Shown here piece after piece: positions 47,244 to 59,053 of a stretch of 64,000 nt of DNA (position 1 is its first letter; every line of letters begins with the position of its first letter). The stretch is taken from NCBI GenBank assembly GCA_019828595.1, contig JAHQRK010000004.1, positions 186,001 through 250,000 of the forward strand. The letters are read 5' to 3'. The notes beneath the pieces were generated by a model that saw only the letters and a program-made list of their open reading frames with translations, was not told where the DNA came from and searched no databases. The position numbers and the translations under genes are program-made. This DNA is from Aphanomyces cochlioides. Taxonomy: Eukaryota > Oomycota > Saprolegniomycetes > Saprolegniales > Verrucalvaceae.

Positions 47244-48535
47244 AAATAAACTACCCCGACCCGTGGATTGCGAAATACAGTTCAAAGGTGGTGAAGCTAC
47301 TGACAACAGTTGTAAAAATCACTGAAATCTCTGGTTGGATTCGACATTCACCTCGTTTCGACTCCGTTTCCCAAGCGCGCAGCAAGCCCTTCGAAGCTAT
47401 ACAGATAGCGTTGGGCTGGAAAATCACAAGGAATCAAAATGCGCGTCGGAAACAGTTTTGGAAATGAGTGGTTGTACGATATTTCGCTGTGGTACACAGA
47501 GAGGAAGGGGTCAAGAGAAATTCTATAGCAAACAAACTGCGACTAGAATCTCAACTGTGATCATTAAATCCATGTTATGAAATTCTTTCGTCGACAATGG
47601 CATACGCTACGCCCAGCAAGTCGAAGTTTCAATCTGACTTGATATCAATTATTGCGAAGTATGGGGAAATGGAGGAAACAGTGGAATATACCAACAAGCG
47701 CAGGGGCTAGCTCTATTCTTCACAGAGCGTAGCAGAATTTTCCATCCTCAAAATCGGCAAGTATATCCATGACCTCCAGAGTTTTCATTCAATTTCTTCA
47801 TCGAGTGTTCATTCATTGCTAGATTTCATGGAGAAACTGGTCAAGAATTCCATTGAAAGTGCACGACCAGCACGATGAATCCAAACATCCTGGAGCAATG
47901 ACGGTGTGTCCCATGCGCGTGCCTGGTCGTGCCTGGAAACGGTACAACAATTTAAAATTCAGAGCTTGAAAGGCATAGGAGATAGCGATACTCTCCCCCC
48001 AACTTCTATCTTTGACCACTTGGTATATGATTTCTGTCGACGGGTTATCTCCAGCGCCAAGGGGGCTATGGTGAACTTTTCGTCCCACTGAAGAATTCCT
48101 TCAGGCACGAAGAAACACTCTCTTTGAAAATAGTCTGGTTAACAGATCTCACCCAAGTATGTACACCAGCTCGTTCAGGACCATTTTGATTCTCGTGGGG
48201 CTCTTCTCTTGCGTGATTCTTGCGATCTAAGACGCTTTAAAAGCTTTCGCCACGAGGAAAAAGAGCTCGCTCCTTCCCTAGGGTAGTGGCTACGACGAAC
48301 CGACATCAGAAGTTGACACCCAGCTCACACCGACTCCCCGATACGATGGATTCATTCGTATGGAGACTATCTGGCATATACTGCAAAGGGATAAATTTTG
48401 CTGCAGTCTATCTGAGCCTGGATATTCCCTCGCTACGAAACAACAGCGACGACGACCCTTGCAGGTCAAAGTGACCCAGAAAGTGCATATATGACCATAA
48501 AATTCATAGTCTTCGTTCGACATCATGTTAAATAT
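47244..48535. other. intergenic host DNA right of the Polinton
   Basis: No recognised gene; short frames only. Before insertion this was continuous with the 3' flank of LRR copy F (up to 30013). Confidence 0.45.
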
Positions 48536-49839
48536 TTAATGTGCTTGGGGGGTCGCTTGCTGCTGAATGTAAATTGCATGGTCTGCCGTCGACAGGTCGT
48601 TGTATTCGCTGCAAGTGGAGCTGCAAATCGTATCTCGGCTGTATAATTGATATCTCTCTCGCCACTTGGTAAGAGTTATTCTCCAGAGTCGATAAACCAG
48701 GACAAGGCCAAAGATGCAAGCAGCCAAGACCAAGAATACATTCTTGACGACATCTCTGTCACGCTCTGCAATACAATCAGCCTTTGTACCACGAATATGT
48801 CAAGACTTACCATAGGAATACGTGTAGGAATAGTCGTAATATCCCCGATAGCACACATAGACCATCTGCAACTCGATCGGCTGACTGGTGGATGCATTGA
48901 ACGCAACTGGATACGGGGTCGAAGACGTTATAGGACGGACGTAGTTGGGATTCTGCCCACAAATAGTCAACGTTGCGTTGTATGAAGTCGATATCAGTGA
49001 TAGTTTCACGTTCCCATAGTACAAACGATTGTATACACTTGAATCGACTGTGAGAACGAGATTGGGATTGTCATTCAAGTCTCTAAAAAGGTTTCAAAAA
49101 TGAGCATAACCATGGGGAACTGACAGTGCGTTGAGGGGATACATGGGGAAATTGTCGTAGGACAGCGAAAGCTGTGCTAAATTGTTGCCACGGAAATATC
49201 TAGCATTCAACTGTGAGGTGAATATTCTCATGGCAAAATACGTACAAGCGTTGGAGTTTGGGGAGATAAACCCCCCAGAGTAGATTTTGAATCCAAGGTA
49301 ATCCCCCTAGATTGTAGCTCACATCCCTACAAAGTCAATCGTCAAAGGGGGCTGCCGGGGGGATTTGCTTACAAAGTCTGGACAGTCAGCGGCGTTTGAA
49401 TCCATCGACCCAGAAGGGCATTGTGGCTTAAATTTCTACAAAAAAGGCAATCATGAGAGATCAAACAATGAGCATACAAAGACGTACAGAAAGTTGAGCG
49501 AACTTGGAATCGGACATGAAATGTCGTTGATTTGATTCAACGATAAATCACTACAATAGTCGACAACATGACGATATATTCACGGAGCATCGATGAGACG
49601 TACATGGATGTAGCTGAGGGAGGCAGCGCTTGGATCCAGGAGATGTTTAAATTGGAGAAATTGTACGTTGACGAGTTATTTTGGACTGGGAGAAACGTCG
49701 TATGGCTTTGAATTGTATCGTTCAAGCATGGAACTTGTACGTTCTCGGAACTCCAACAAAGCGTCAAGATGAATGAGGCTTGGGCGACGCCAGCAGACGC
49801 AGCAGCTAGCAAGAGGCTAATGAAAGCCATAGAGTACAT
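48536..49839 (-). CDS. LRR receptor-like transmembrane protein (copy G)
   Basis: Exons 49839-49604, 49550-49488, 49435-49373, 49326-49246, 49199-49125, 49082-48811 and 48765-48536 (sizes 236, 63, 63, 81, 75, 272, 230) total 1020 nt, 339 residues. Signal peptide (LLLAAASAGVAQAS), cap LTLCWSSEN ... PCLNDTIQS. LRR exons DLSLNQINDIS, NLSHNALLGRW, DVSYNLGGL and FRGNNLAQLSL. Juxtamembrane domain DLNDNPNLVLTVDSSVYN ... CGQNPNYVRPITS. TM: FLVLAACIFGLVLVYRL. Cytoplasmic tail WRERYQLYSRDTICSSTCS then YNDLST ... TPQAH. All introns are GT-AG, 43-53 bp. No kinase. The tail motif is shared with copies C, D, F, H and I. Confidence 0.8.
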
Positions 49840-50664
49840 TTGGTGGTAAATTTCAAACTGAGTCGGCGAAGAAGAATGGATCGCATGTCCACGGAGCCAT
49901 CGTTATTTTGTTGCCGTTGGACACAGTGCTGAATATGCCGACAATTTACCTTGCAATATATATATGGATTACTACTTTTTCACCTGAATAAAGTATACCC
50001 TCAAATAATTTCTCTCGTTTTCGTTACTTCACACTTTTGAAATGTCATAGTGGTGACATTGCGCTTCCCAGCATCCAGGAGCCATGAGATGATGTCCCAC
50101 TCAACGACGAGTGCATTTTGACTGGACAATGCGCAAAGTTTTTTCAAAATGCATGCACTTGGCACGACGAAGAATGAACAAAACATGTCTGGAGCATCCG
50201 ACGAAAAGCGCCATGCAAGGGGGGAACCAAGGGGAAAGTATGAGCGATCTTTTTTAAAGTGGCTGCGTCGTTCAAAACCACTTCTGGTTGGTCGAGCGGT
50301 TGAATTGAGAGTGGGGAAGATCAAGGTCTATTTCAAAGGAGGAGATCAATCGTATTGTCATCAGGCTGTCGAATGTCAGCGGAAGGAGACACAAGATGAT
50401 TACTGTACGTCGCCAGTAAGTTTCAACTGTTGAAACTCACTGGATGACTGTTTATGGTCAAGTGTGATCTCCAACGTTTTGGAGAGAATGGTCACCGTGG
50501 GCTGGTTATGGTGAGCGAACAGGATTCCGTCGAAATAGTTAGTCTCAAATATTGTGATTCTATGTGTTCCCACCAATGGCAACGTTTTGGGAGTTGCCTG
50601 AAATATCGAAACAATCGAAAAGGAGTGATATTTATACACAGACTGAAAGCAGAATTTATAAATA
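49840..50664. other. intergenic, no gene recognised
   Basis: A plus-strand frame at 50149-50433 encodes a basic, low-information peptide that I do not accept as a gene. The stretch ends at a Tc1/mariner-type TIR. Confidence 0.4.
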
Positions 50665-52254
50665 CACCATTTTGCGGTTAATTTAGAAAAGTATCTTCGC
50701 GCCTTTTTTGAATGCATTTGGCGCACTTTTGAAATTGCGGTCAAGACGGAACAAGCTGCACCTCCACCACAGACTCCAGTAAGGCAAAACAATGATCCCT
50801 TATCTCCGACGCTCTGTAGCCACGTCGTCGCGGTCCATACAAGCACATTTCTTTGTCAGCAAAACGACGCATTGTGGAAGCATATGATGCAGGTGAGAAC
50901 TGGGCAAAAGTAGCCAGAGCAAATGGCGTAAAAAAGACAACTGCTCGAGCTTGGCTCGACTTAGAGTCGCTCACCCCCAAACAGAGAGGTAATACGGATC
51001 GGATATGCCTCTATATTCATTTAGGAGGTTACAAGCAGCGTATTCTGACGTCACAACAAGTCGATCGCATTCAAACATGGGTCGAGTTTGACAATCAGAT
51101 CACTCTCGACGAAATTCGAGCTCGAGTCATGCTAGAGCTCGACACTGAAGTCTCAACCACCACAATACATCGAAAACTCGACCAAAGAGTCTTCACTTTC
51201 AAGTCGTTGCATGCTGAGCCACTCCAAATTAACGACCTTGGGTTCAAAGAGCAACGCCGTGAATACGTCCGGGAGTTGCGCACGGCTCTCGCGCAGGGCA
51301 AAATTCCCATTTGGATCGACGAGACCAACTACAATCTCTTCACATCACGTACAAAGGACAATCGAAAAAGGGAACAAGAGCCAAAAACGTTCATGGTGGA
51401 ACTCAAAAAGGCAAGAACCTCCGCCTTATCGGCGTCATATCGACGACAAACTTCTTGTACTGTACGCCCAAACGAGGCGCATTCAAAGCTATCCACGCAA
51501 ACGATTGGTTGCGTGACATGCTTCGTGCTGCTCGGGAACATTTTGGTGCATTGGGCGACATTTTGGTTATCGCTGATAATGCTCCCTGTCATTCGAGGTA
51601 TTTAATGTTCAATATCTAAGCTAACTTGTGGTAGATTGAGCAATGTCTTTCTCGAGGATGAATTTCAAGAGGCGTCGCTTCTGAAACTGAGCCCGTATTC
51701 GCCTATGATGAACCCCATAGAAAATCTATGGTCATCAACGAAGAGTCATGTGAAGACTCTTCTTCGTGAACGCTTGGCTGCTTTCATGGGTCCGCCTCCA
51801 GATGGTCAGACCCGTGATGAGTTTCGCATTTCATATTTAGAGCACATTGCTCGAGAAGTTATTGCAGGTATGCCAATCATGGATATTATCTAACGTTAAT
51901 GAAAGCCGTCGATACCAATCGTTTGCATCGATTGTCATTGCGCCTTGAACACTTTTACCAACGCGTCGATAACTTGGATGATATGGAAGTCGGTGCTTAC
52001 TGATGTTTGTCCCAGAGTGTCGAGATTAATTGCATTAATTTCATTGGATGTTGGACGAAATATATCGCGAAAAGAATGAAGTATATCGGTTTCAGGACAA
52101 AATATATCGGTTGAAAGGCCAAATATATCGGGCATTAAAATGCCATTGACGAAATATATCGGACAAACAGCGAAATATATTGGACGTTAAGCGAACCGTA
52201 TGGACAGACAATGAATTACATCGGATTTTTCCTCAAATTAACCGCAAAATGGTG
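50665..52254 (+). mobile_element. Tc1/mariner-type element 1
   Basis: CACCATTTTGCGGTTAATTT at 50665-50684 is repeated in reverse at 52235-52254, with one or no mismatch. TA flanks both ends (50663-50664, 52255-52256). About 1.6 kb, with one decayed transposase gene. Confidence 0.85.
50853..51893 (+). pseudogene. IS630/Tc1-mariner (DDE_3) transposase, broken
   Basis: N-terminal HTH (SAKRRIVEAYDAGENWAKVA), then IWIDETNYN (first Asp). A 1-nt deletion follows near 51350; after it the frame continues in another register with VIADNAPCHS (second Asp). A likely short intron (about 51598-51635) leads to SPMMNPIENLW (Glu). No ATG opens the first frame, and an in-frame TAG lies just upstream. It is a dead copy related to element 2. 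Confidence 0.8.
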
Positions 52255-52296
52255 TAATATCAGTATTATATAACAAAATGAAAATACAATGTACTA

Positions 52297-52714
52297 CACC
52301 TTTGTACGTTTAATTTAAGCATTTGCTCGATATAATTAGCCAAGGCCGTTTTATATTTAAGCTAGCGCTTTTTAATTTAAGCCAACGTTTTTTTTAATTT
52401 AGACGACTTGATCCTGGACCCAGATATAATAAAGTCAACTACGTTTTAATTTAAGACATTCCTCTTCAATTTAATCCATTTTCGTTTCATTTTATGCCAT
52501 TTTTCGTTTTATTTGAGCAATTTTTCAATTCCGAATATTTGGCGCACATTTGAATCCACAGGGATGGAGACCGCCGAGCGAGAGCATGAACGAGACAGCG
52601 ATGACATATACTTGGGCGACACAGAACTGGTTGGTGACGAGCACGAGGGTGGTGATCTCGTTGCTCACCAAGACGGTGATGTTGTCCCAGAACCATTTGA
52701 CGAGCCGTCTACAC
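52297..52714 (+). repeat. left long inverted repeat of element 2
   Basis: Matches the reverse complement of 53983-54333. It covers the AT-rich terminus and the transposase 5' end up to GACGAGCCGTCTACAC. Confidence 0.85.
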
Positions 52715-53762
52715 CTCCTCGACAACGACGTCAACGTGGAAAGTACAAGAAAATTCGATTGTCAGTTAAAAAGCGCATCCAGAAGGCATATCGCGAAAGC
52801 AAGGACTGGAAATCAGTTGCAGCGGCTAATGGAGTCAAAGTCAAAAGCTGGCGAAATTTTCTGGACATGGAAGACCTTGTCGAAAAGAAACGAGGTGGAT
52901 ACAAGCCAAGAATTTTGTCTGAGGATAACCTCTGCTTGATGGAAACATGGATTGAACATGATCAGCAAATGACGTTACAAGAAATTCAAGCTCGATTACT
53001 CAATGATCTCCAAATCCAAATCTCTCCGTCAGCGATTCACCATGCACTCGAAGGTCGAACGTTCACATTCAAAGATCAGCACTACGAGCCCTTGCAAATG
53101 AACTCAATCAACATCAAAGAAGAAGGGCGTGCGTATGTGGCCGAATTTCGACGACTTCGGGCCGATGGAAAGATACCGATTTGGATTGACGAGACCAATT
53201 TCAATCGGTTTGCGGCTCGGACCAAAGGACGCGCAAAAAGGGGTCAACGTGTGAGAGCTTTGCATTTGGCCCCTCAAAAGGGGAAAATATTCACATAATT
53301 GGTGGGATTTCTGCACAAGGATTCAAGTACATGAAGCATCAACGTGGTTCATACACCAACGAACGAGCAAATGAGTGGCTGCGTGGCAAGCTACGTGAAG
53401 CCAAGACGTATTTCAATGGACTTGACGGCATTCTTGTCATATGCGATAATGCGCCATGCCACTCAGGTATACTGGGATCGTCAACGTCTTAAATCGCTTT
53501 TATGATTGAGCATGTATTTGAAGAACAAGAATTTCAGCATGCGAGTCTTCTTCGATTGAGCAAGTACTCTCCAATGCTTAATCCAATCGAGAACTTGTGG
53601 TCGAAAGTGAAGTTTCGCGTGAAAAGCCTCCTCCGTCAAGGCTTAACAGCTTTCTTGGGGCCGCCTCCAGTTGATCAACAAATAACACGCACCGAGTATC
53701 GCTTGCAATATTTGGAACACTGTGCTGAGCAAGCACTCGGTGGTAAGTTTGAATGTGAATGA
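52564..53762 (+). pseudogene. IS630/Tc1-mariner (DDE_3) transposase, frameshifted
   Basis: The ATG at 52564 opens an acidic N-terminus and an HTH (LSVKKRIQKAYRESKDWKSV). First Asp in IWIDETNFNRF. The frame then ends early at 53298 because one A is missing in GGGGAAAATATTC. In the next register the sequence goes on with GGISAQGFKYMKHQRG and VICDNAPCHS (second Asp). A probable short intron leads to SPMLNPIENLWS (Glu) and a stop at 53762. The same family as element 1, less decayed. Confidence 0.82.
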
Positions 53763-53982
53763 TGCTTAACAATTGAAAGAACTGAACCCCCAACAAAACT
53801 ATCGATACACAGACCATTTGGATATGTTTTATGGACTTGCGCAAGACTTGCAAGACATGCCTGTAGGTCAATAAGAAATTGTTTGTCTTTCTACATGTTG
53901 TGTGCCGTAATGAAGAGTCGATTATTTGTGGTGTCATTGGCGAAGCTACGACAACATTTTTAAATCACATGGAGTCGAGGGT

Positions 53983-54333
53983 GTGTAGACGGCTCGTCGA
54001 ATTGTGCTGGAACAACATCACCGTCTTAGTGTGCAACGAGATCACCACCCTCGTGCTCGTCACCAACCAGTTCTGTGTCGCCCAAGTATATGTCATCGCT
54101 GTCTCGTTCATGCTCTCGCTCGGCGGTCTCCATCCCTGTGGATTCAAATGTGCGCCAAATATTCGGAATTGAAAAATTGCTCAAATTAAACGAAAAATGG
54201 CATAAAATGAAACAAAAATGGATTAAATTGAAGAGGAATGTCTTAAATTAAAACGTAGTTGACTTTATTAAAAATATAAAACGGCCTTGGCTAATTATAT
54301 CGAGCAAATGCTTAAATTAAACGTAAAAAGGTG
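53983..54333 (-). repeat. right long inverted repeat of element 2
   Basis: Reverse complement of the left repeat; it carries an inverted, non-functional copy of the transposase N-terminal codons. Confidence 0.85.
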
Positions 54334-54381
54334 TAGTATTAAATTTTTATTCAACCCTATTATATCCTCGAAGAAGACGAC

Positions 54382-55161
54382 GTGGAACTCTCGTTTGAAG
54401 ACTTTGCAGTGCCTCGAATTGTATTGGAAGATTTAAGTGCGCCACGCCCAAAAAAGACCAAAGGCAAAGCGAAGAAACAACGACTTAACAAGTCTGCTGC
54501 AGCCCACCTCGAATTGGCGAAGAAGATCATTCGAGATAAGAAAGTCGAAGGCAGAATCACCGAATGTCAACGCATTTTGCGAGATGACCCTCAGCTCGTT
54601 GCACATGCTATGTACGCACAAGATGAAGACCTCAGTTTGTTTCAGTCACTTGTTGCAACCAAGACTATTGAGCGCAAGATGGCTTTGTTAAAAGCTCAAG
54701 GCAAGCCTCACAACTACAAACATCACGTCAACTTCATGGCTCAATACAAGATTCACCCGTCAGAAATCTTGGAAGAATTGACCACGGACATACCAGAGAT
54801 CAAGCGCATCCTCTTTGCACTTGCTACGATTGACTTATTCCTCTCAAATCGGGCCCCAGACCTCTACACAAACTCCGAGGCACTGACTGTTCTATTGAAC
54901 CAAGAAGCAACAAGATTGCCTGACACCAACTGCTTGACGGACTGGTCGCTGTTTGCTTTGATCGAAAACTTCAGCGACAATCTCGAGAAGTTCACTTTGC
55001 CGGCTCCCGTCTTGTCGGCCATCTCGATGCTCAAAAGCATCACCAACAATTACCACATCGACGAGCCTATACTATACAGTGTTGAAATTGGCCAAAGTTG
55101 TCACATCCTTCGTCATGGCAAAGTCATTTGCAGCAGCTTTGCAAGCAATGACCAAGACTAG
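54382..55161 (+). CDS. hypothetical protein, 5' end missing or upstream exon unknown
   Basis: An open frame of about 260 codons follows the right end of element 2. It stays open upstream to a TAA at about 54337 but has no ATG before LVAHAMYAQDEDLSLF. Thus either an upstream exon was cut off by the transposon insertion or it is spliced from further away. The product has a Lys-rich segment (RPKKTKGKAKKQRLNK) and then a helical body without recognised motifs. Its 3' end overlaps the convergent next gene by 90 bp. Confidence 0.5.
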   Translation: MELSFEDFAVPRIVLEDLSAPRPKKTKGKAKKQRLNKSAAAHLELAKKIIRDKKVEGRITECQRILRDDPQLVAHAMYAQDEDLSLFQSLVATKTIERKMALLKAQGKPHNYKHHVNFMAQYKIHPSEILEELTTDIPEIKRILFALATIDLFLSNRAPDLYTNSEALTVLLNQEATRLPDTNCLTDWSLFALIENFSDNLEKFTLPAPVLSAISMLKSITNNYHIDEPILYSVEIGQSCHILRHGKVICSSFASNDQD

Positions 55162-55905
55162 GGTTCCCGTAGACTCACACATAATAACTTCTTTTTCGAC
55201 TTGGTCATTGGCAGGGTTCACAGCCACAGGAAATTGAATACGGAATATTGTTGTCGGTGCCTCATTGAGAAGAGACGAATAATTTTGGAGTAGTTCCTTG
55301 AGTGCCATGATTTTTGGATGGTAGTGGGTAATATGCTTGCTTTTGATTTGATTGGAGAAAATTCCATCAACTGAGTGAATGATGATTGGCCAATCAATTT
55401 TGACCAATCCGAACGCACCAGAGGGGTCAATTGTCACATCCACTTTGTTCGCGCCGGACGGCAAGCAAACTGTTGCGATGACCATCTCTTGCATGGTGTC
55501 GGGGTCTCGATAAGCAGCAACATTGCACGCGAAGTCCACTACAGAAAAAATCTCCTTCTCTGGAGCAACATTTTCAACATCCAACTCACTAGAGCATAGC
55601 CTCTTGGGAGGCTTTAGTTCAGCCAGTTCTTCGGTTGAGTCGTCTCTATTATTAAAACTTATATCTACTATAGAAAGTTAGAAAATCATAACAGATTAGG
55701 CAGATAACATACACTGAATGCCCAGGCGGGCTTTCGTCTTGTTGAAGTGCGCCCGAAAGGTGTTCAAATGGACGTTCTGGAACTCCATGTGCTGCTCGTA
55801 GACTTGCTTGGGCGTGTCGGTCGGTGAGATGTCACCATCCTTGAAGAGCTTCTCCAGAAGAAGAAGCTCCTTGCAGTTTTTGCGCCATGAAATGCTCTTT
55901 GCCAT
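55072..55905 (-). CDS. conserved oomycete-type hypothetical protein, two exons
   Basis: Exons 55905-55715 and 55645-55072, with a 69-bp GT-AG intron. The total is 765 nt, 254 residues. The ATG at 55905 starts MAKSISWRKNCKELLLLEKL. The first exon holds a small domain, FKDGDISPTDTPKQVYEQHM with FQNVHLNTFRAHFNKTKARLG. It resembles a Trp-led, Arg/Phe-rich domain common in oomycete nuclear proteins of unknown role. The second exon is beta-rich (VIATVCLPSGANKVDVTIDP). I recognise no catalytic motif. Convergent with the previous ORF. Confidence 0.6.
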
Positions 55906-56583
55906 CAACAGCAAGAAATTGATAATACGATACCTTACGACATTAGACTGCAAGGATCAACTCTGTCCTTTCTTGAATATCCGGAATTTATCCGGATGAT
56001 CAGTGTTATCCGAAAATCAATCCGACCATTGTCGTTGTTACGAAACAGAACGAAACAAAACGTTCCAGAATAGGATACAGCAGCTGAATGTGAAAACTTT
56101 AGGTTAATTTTTTAAGCAATTCTATTGGCCAAATTTTATTTACTAAACAGAACAAGAATCTTTCAAAAAAGAGCCATTTCAGTTCGTGGAAATATTCTCT
56201 GCCGGCTTCATATTTTTTGAAAAAAATGAGTTAAAAAATTGCAAATTTTTGTAAAATTGCAAAAATATCGAATTTTCAGTCGGAATTTCTTCAAAGACCA
56301 AAGGCTGCTTGACACGCCATCCAACGAAACGAAAGAGTACACTGAATACTTAGAGTCGTTCCGTTGCATTCATTTCCTCTGGGATGTCCATAAGATAAAT
56401 ACAAGCCGTGGAAAAGTCATTTCAACACTGGTGCGAAACGAAACGAAACAAAACGAAACAGATGAGAAAAGATCGGATTGATCAAAATACTACCCAGATT
56501 CTACACTATTCAAATTTTGAATTTAAAGGTGAAATATGGATTATCCGGATTTCTCATTTTCGTACTGTATTTTGAAATAACTA
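55906..56583. other. intergenic, AT-rich
   Basis: ATCCGGAATTTATCCGGAT (about 55.98 kb) and ATTATCCGGATTTC (about 56.54 kb) bracket AT-rich sequence with AACGAAACAAAACG repeats. Possibly an old non-autonomous element. No gene. Confidence 0.4.
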
Positions 56584-56757
56584 CAGTTTGAAAAGAAATC
56601 ATAGACGCAGCATGTATATCGTTAACATCGTGATACGATCGCACGTTTCTCGATGCCGCAACGACATACAGATATGTGAGACCATCATATCTACCAACTC
56701 TGAAGTCTTTATCTCATCGAGATCTTGTGTTGGGGAATAATATGAGTTGCTAAGATA

Positions 56758-57959
56758 CTGTGCTGAAAAGAAATTATAGACGCAAGCATGTATTATCATC
56801 TACTTATCAATGCAATTGCCACGGCGTAGAATAACTTGAGCCATTCTTGTTGGCATGCCTTCGACAAGATCTTGTAGATACTCTTGTCTTATTTCACTCC
56901 AAGATTTCATGATTTCGGCTTTCAAATCAGCCTTGGTTTCAAATTGTCGCCCATTCGCATAGACTTTCCTCGTTAGAACCCCCCAAACATTTTCAATGGG
57001 GTTCAAATCGGGGCTCTTAGCGGGCCAAGGCATAGTTGGCCATGGCAGATCACTCAGAAAATCCATTGTCGATCGCGATCGATGGATCGAAGCGTTGTCT
57101 TGTTGAAAAATGGCACCACGATTTTGCGCCAAATCTTCAAGTTCGTTCATTGCAGGCACCAGATAGGTCCGCAATGTCTCCTGGTACTTAATAGAGTTTT
57201 GTCTTCCTTCGAGGAAAGCAAGATCTGTCTTGTTGTAGTGACTAATGCCAGCCCAGAGAAATACCGATCCACCGCCAGAAACCCTCTTGGAGAACGTTTC
57301 GACCTCATGGCGAATATCATGCCAGTAGTACTGGCAACCGTCAGGTCCATCCAGATTGAACTTCTTTTCATCGGTGAACATTGTCATCTTCATTTGGCCA
57401 TGGCGATTGAGATATTTGGAGGCGAATTCAACACGCGCTTTCTTGTGCTCGGTCGACAGACGTGGGCTTGAGCGGCGTTTGATGTACTTTGCGAATTTAG
57501 ACATTTTGAGAACATTAAAAATAGTAGTTCGTGTTACTTTACCATTAAGTGCAGCAGAGATCTGTGCAGATGACTTTCCCTTGCGTGTATCTTCTCGGAA
57601 TACCCAACGTATCTCCCGGCGAGTGAGCTTCACGCGTCTTCCGGCCTTCTTTTTCGGTTTTTTCGATTTAAATTGGCAACACAAGTTCGAACGAGCTTCT
57701 CACTGCGCCCAATGGCTCTTCCAATCCAACGGAGAGACTTGTTTTCGTAAAGATAAGCCATAATTTGTCCCTTTTCAACATCAGTGATGTTTTTGCCGCG
57801 TGGCATGTTGATGTATGAAGCGCAGGGCGCACTCAGTGCAGCCTTTATGCAGGGAAATGAGCGTAATCAATATGATTACTGTAGAAGCTTTCTATTGGCT
57901 TAAATTGAGTAAAATTTTACATGGACTAAAATTGCGTCTATAATTTCTTTTCAGCACCA
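56758..57959 (-). mobile_element. Tc1 transposon nested in the MITE
   Basis: 28-bp TIRs (56758-56785 and 57932-57959) differ only in the two outermost bases: CTGTGCTGAAAAGAAATTAT and TGGTGCTGAAAAGAAATTAT, both continuing AGACGCAA. TA flanks are at 56756-56757 and 57960-57961. The TIR core GAAAAGAAAT-ATAGACGCA is shared with the outer MITE, so the two belong to one family. 1.2 kb is the normal Tc1 size. Confidence 0.85.
56800..57806 (-). pseudogene. Tc1-like transposase with an N-terminal frameshift
   Basis: The ATG at 57806 opens MPRGKNITDVEKGQIMAYLY and the paired-like HTH (SLRWIGRAIGRSEKLVRTCV). Around 57.67 kb one base is missing before an A-run, and the rest continues in another register: KSKKPKKKAGRRVKLTRREI. 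It then reaches the catalytic core with Asp in FTDEKKFN, Asp in FQQDNASIHRS and Glu in SPDLNPIENVWG (DD34E). The C-terminus is complete. A single lesion separates it from an intact gene. Confidence 0.85.
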
Positions 57960-58181
57960 TATCTCAAAAAGTAAAACAACTTCTCAACACAGCATCTCTT
58001 GACCGCAAGGCCTTGAGAGTTGATGCATAGGATAGTTTCACATGTCGTTATGTGCTAACGGCACCGCGGAACACGCCCTGTTGTCACGATGTCAAAGAAA
58101 AACTTGGTGCGTCTATGATTTCTTTTCAAACTGTATGAAGGGAATCCGTTTTGTTGACTCGTTGTCATTTCTCTTTTCTCC

Positions 58182-59053
58182 ATGACTCCCGAAACTTTCT
58201 TCTTGCTTGGTCTCCAGATCGCTCGACATACTGGTCGAAGCGATTCCTCAACTGGAATGCGTCGATTTAGGGAGGCGTTTGGAGTTTCTCCAGTTGCATG
58301 TTACGTTGTGTGGACACAATAAACCAATATCCACCCTCCAGGCACCTCACCCAAGCATCTGATGTGGCCGCTGCTCTTCTTGAAACTGTATGGTTCTGAA
58401 GGCGAAAATCATGCCATAACTGGCGCCGATGAGAAGACGTTCAGGAAATGGACATGGCTTTGGATCGATGTTATCTCCCGACTAAATAACGTAAATAATT
58501 TTTATCTTTTATATTAATTAATTTGTAGATAATTTGGGAGAACCGTTTCCATCATTCGCATCCTAGTGCAAGAATGTTTGTCTCATTGGATGGAACCGAC
58601 TTTCGAATTCGCGAACCATCCGAGTTCGTTCCAAAATGGTACTCACACAAGTTCCATGGGCCCGGCCTACGCTACGAGGTGGGCATTTGTATTGCCACTG
58701 GGTGGATTGTGTGGGCTCATGGTGGCTACCCATGTGGGGAATGGCCAGATCTCCGGCTCGCAAGAGACGCATATTGTTATGCTGTTGGTCCTGGTGAAAT
58801 GACCCTTGCAGACAGGGGTTATGCCGACAGTAAGTTTTTTGTCTATCCTAGAAACGACAGGAGCGATATCGGGCGCCAAAAGCAGATAATGGCGCGCCAT
58901 GAGACGTGCAATAGGCGTCTAAAGCAGTTCCGTGTGCTTGGAGACACGTTTCGCCATCAGCTGCACTTGCACCCATTGTGCTTCCATGCTGTCGTCAATT
59001 TAACTCAAATCATGATTGAAAACGGAGAGCCCCTCTATTCTGTAACCCAATAG
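58182..59053 (+). pseudogene. PIF/Harbinger-like (DDE_Tnp_4-type) transposase remnant
   Basis: The ATG at 58182 opens a frame that meets TAA at 58320-58322, yet goes on in the same register to ITGADEKTFRKWTWLWIDVI. An apparent GT-AG intron (about 58491-58528) leads to the catalytic part: SLDGTDFRI (Asp), MTLADRGYADS (Asp), and ARHETCNRRLKQFRV (Glu). The C-terminus VNLTQIMIENGEPL looks complete. Without the nonsense codon it would be about 270 residues. I found no TIRs. Confidence 0.65.

Larger units (their letters stand above)
52297..54333 (+). mobile_element. Tc1/mariner-type element 2 with very long inverted repeats
   Basis: TA flanks both ends (52295-52296, 54334-54335) and the ends start CACCTTT. 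The inverted repeats are unusually long: 52297-52714 and 53983-54333. They include the 5' coding part of the transposase. The right copy lacks about 67 bp present in the left. Confidence 0.85.
56584..58133. mobile_element. Tc1-family MITE carrying a nested Tc1 element
   Basis: CAGTTTGAAAAGAAATCATA at 56584 runs on to GACGCA (26 bp) and is repeated in reverse at 58108-58133. TA flanks both sides. Without the nested element (56758-57959) it would be about 348 bp and non-coding. Confidence 0.75.
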
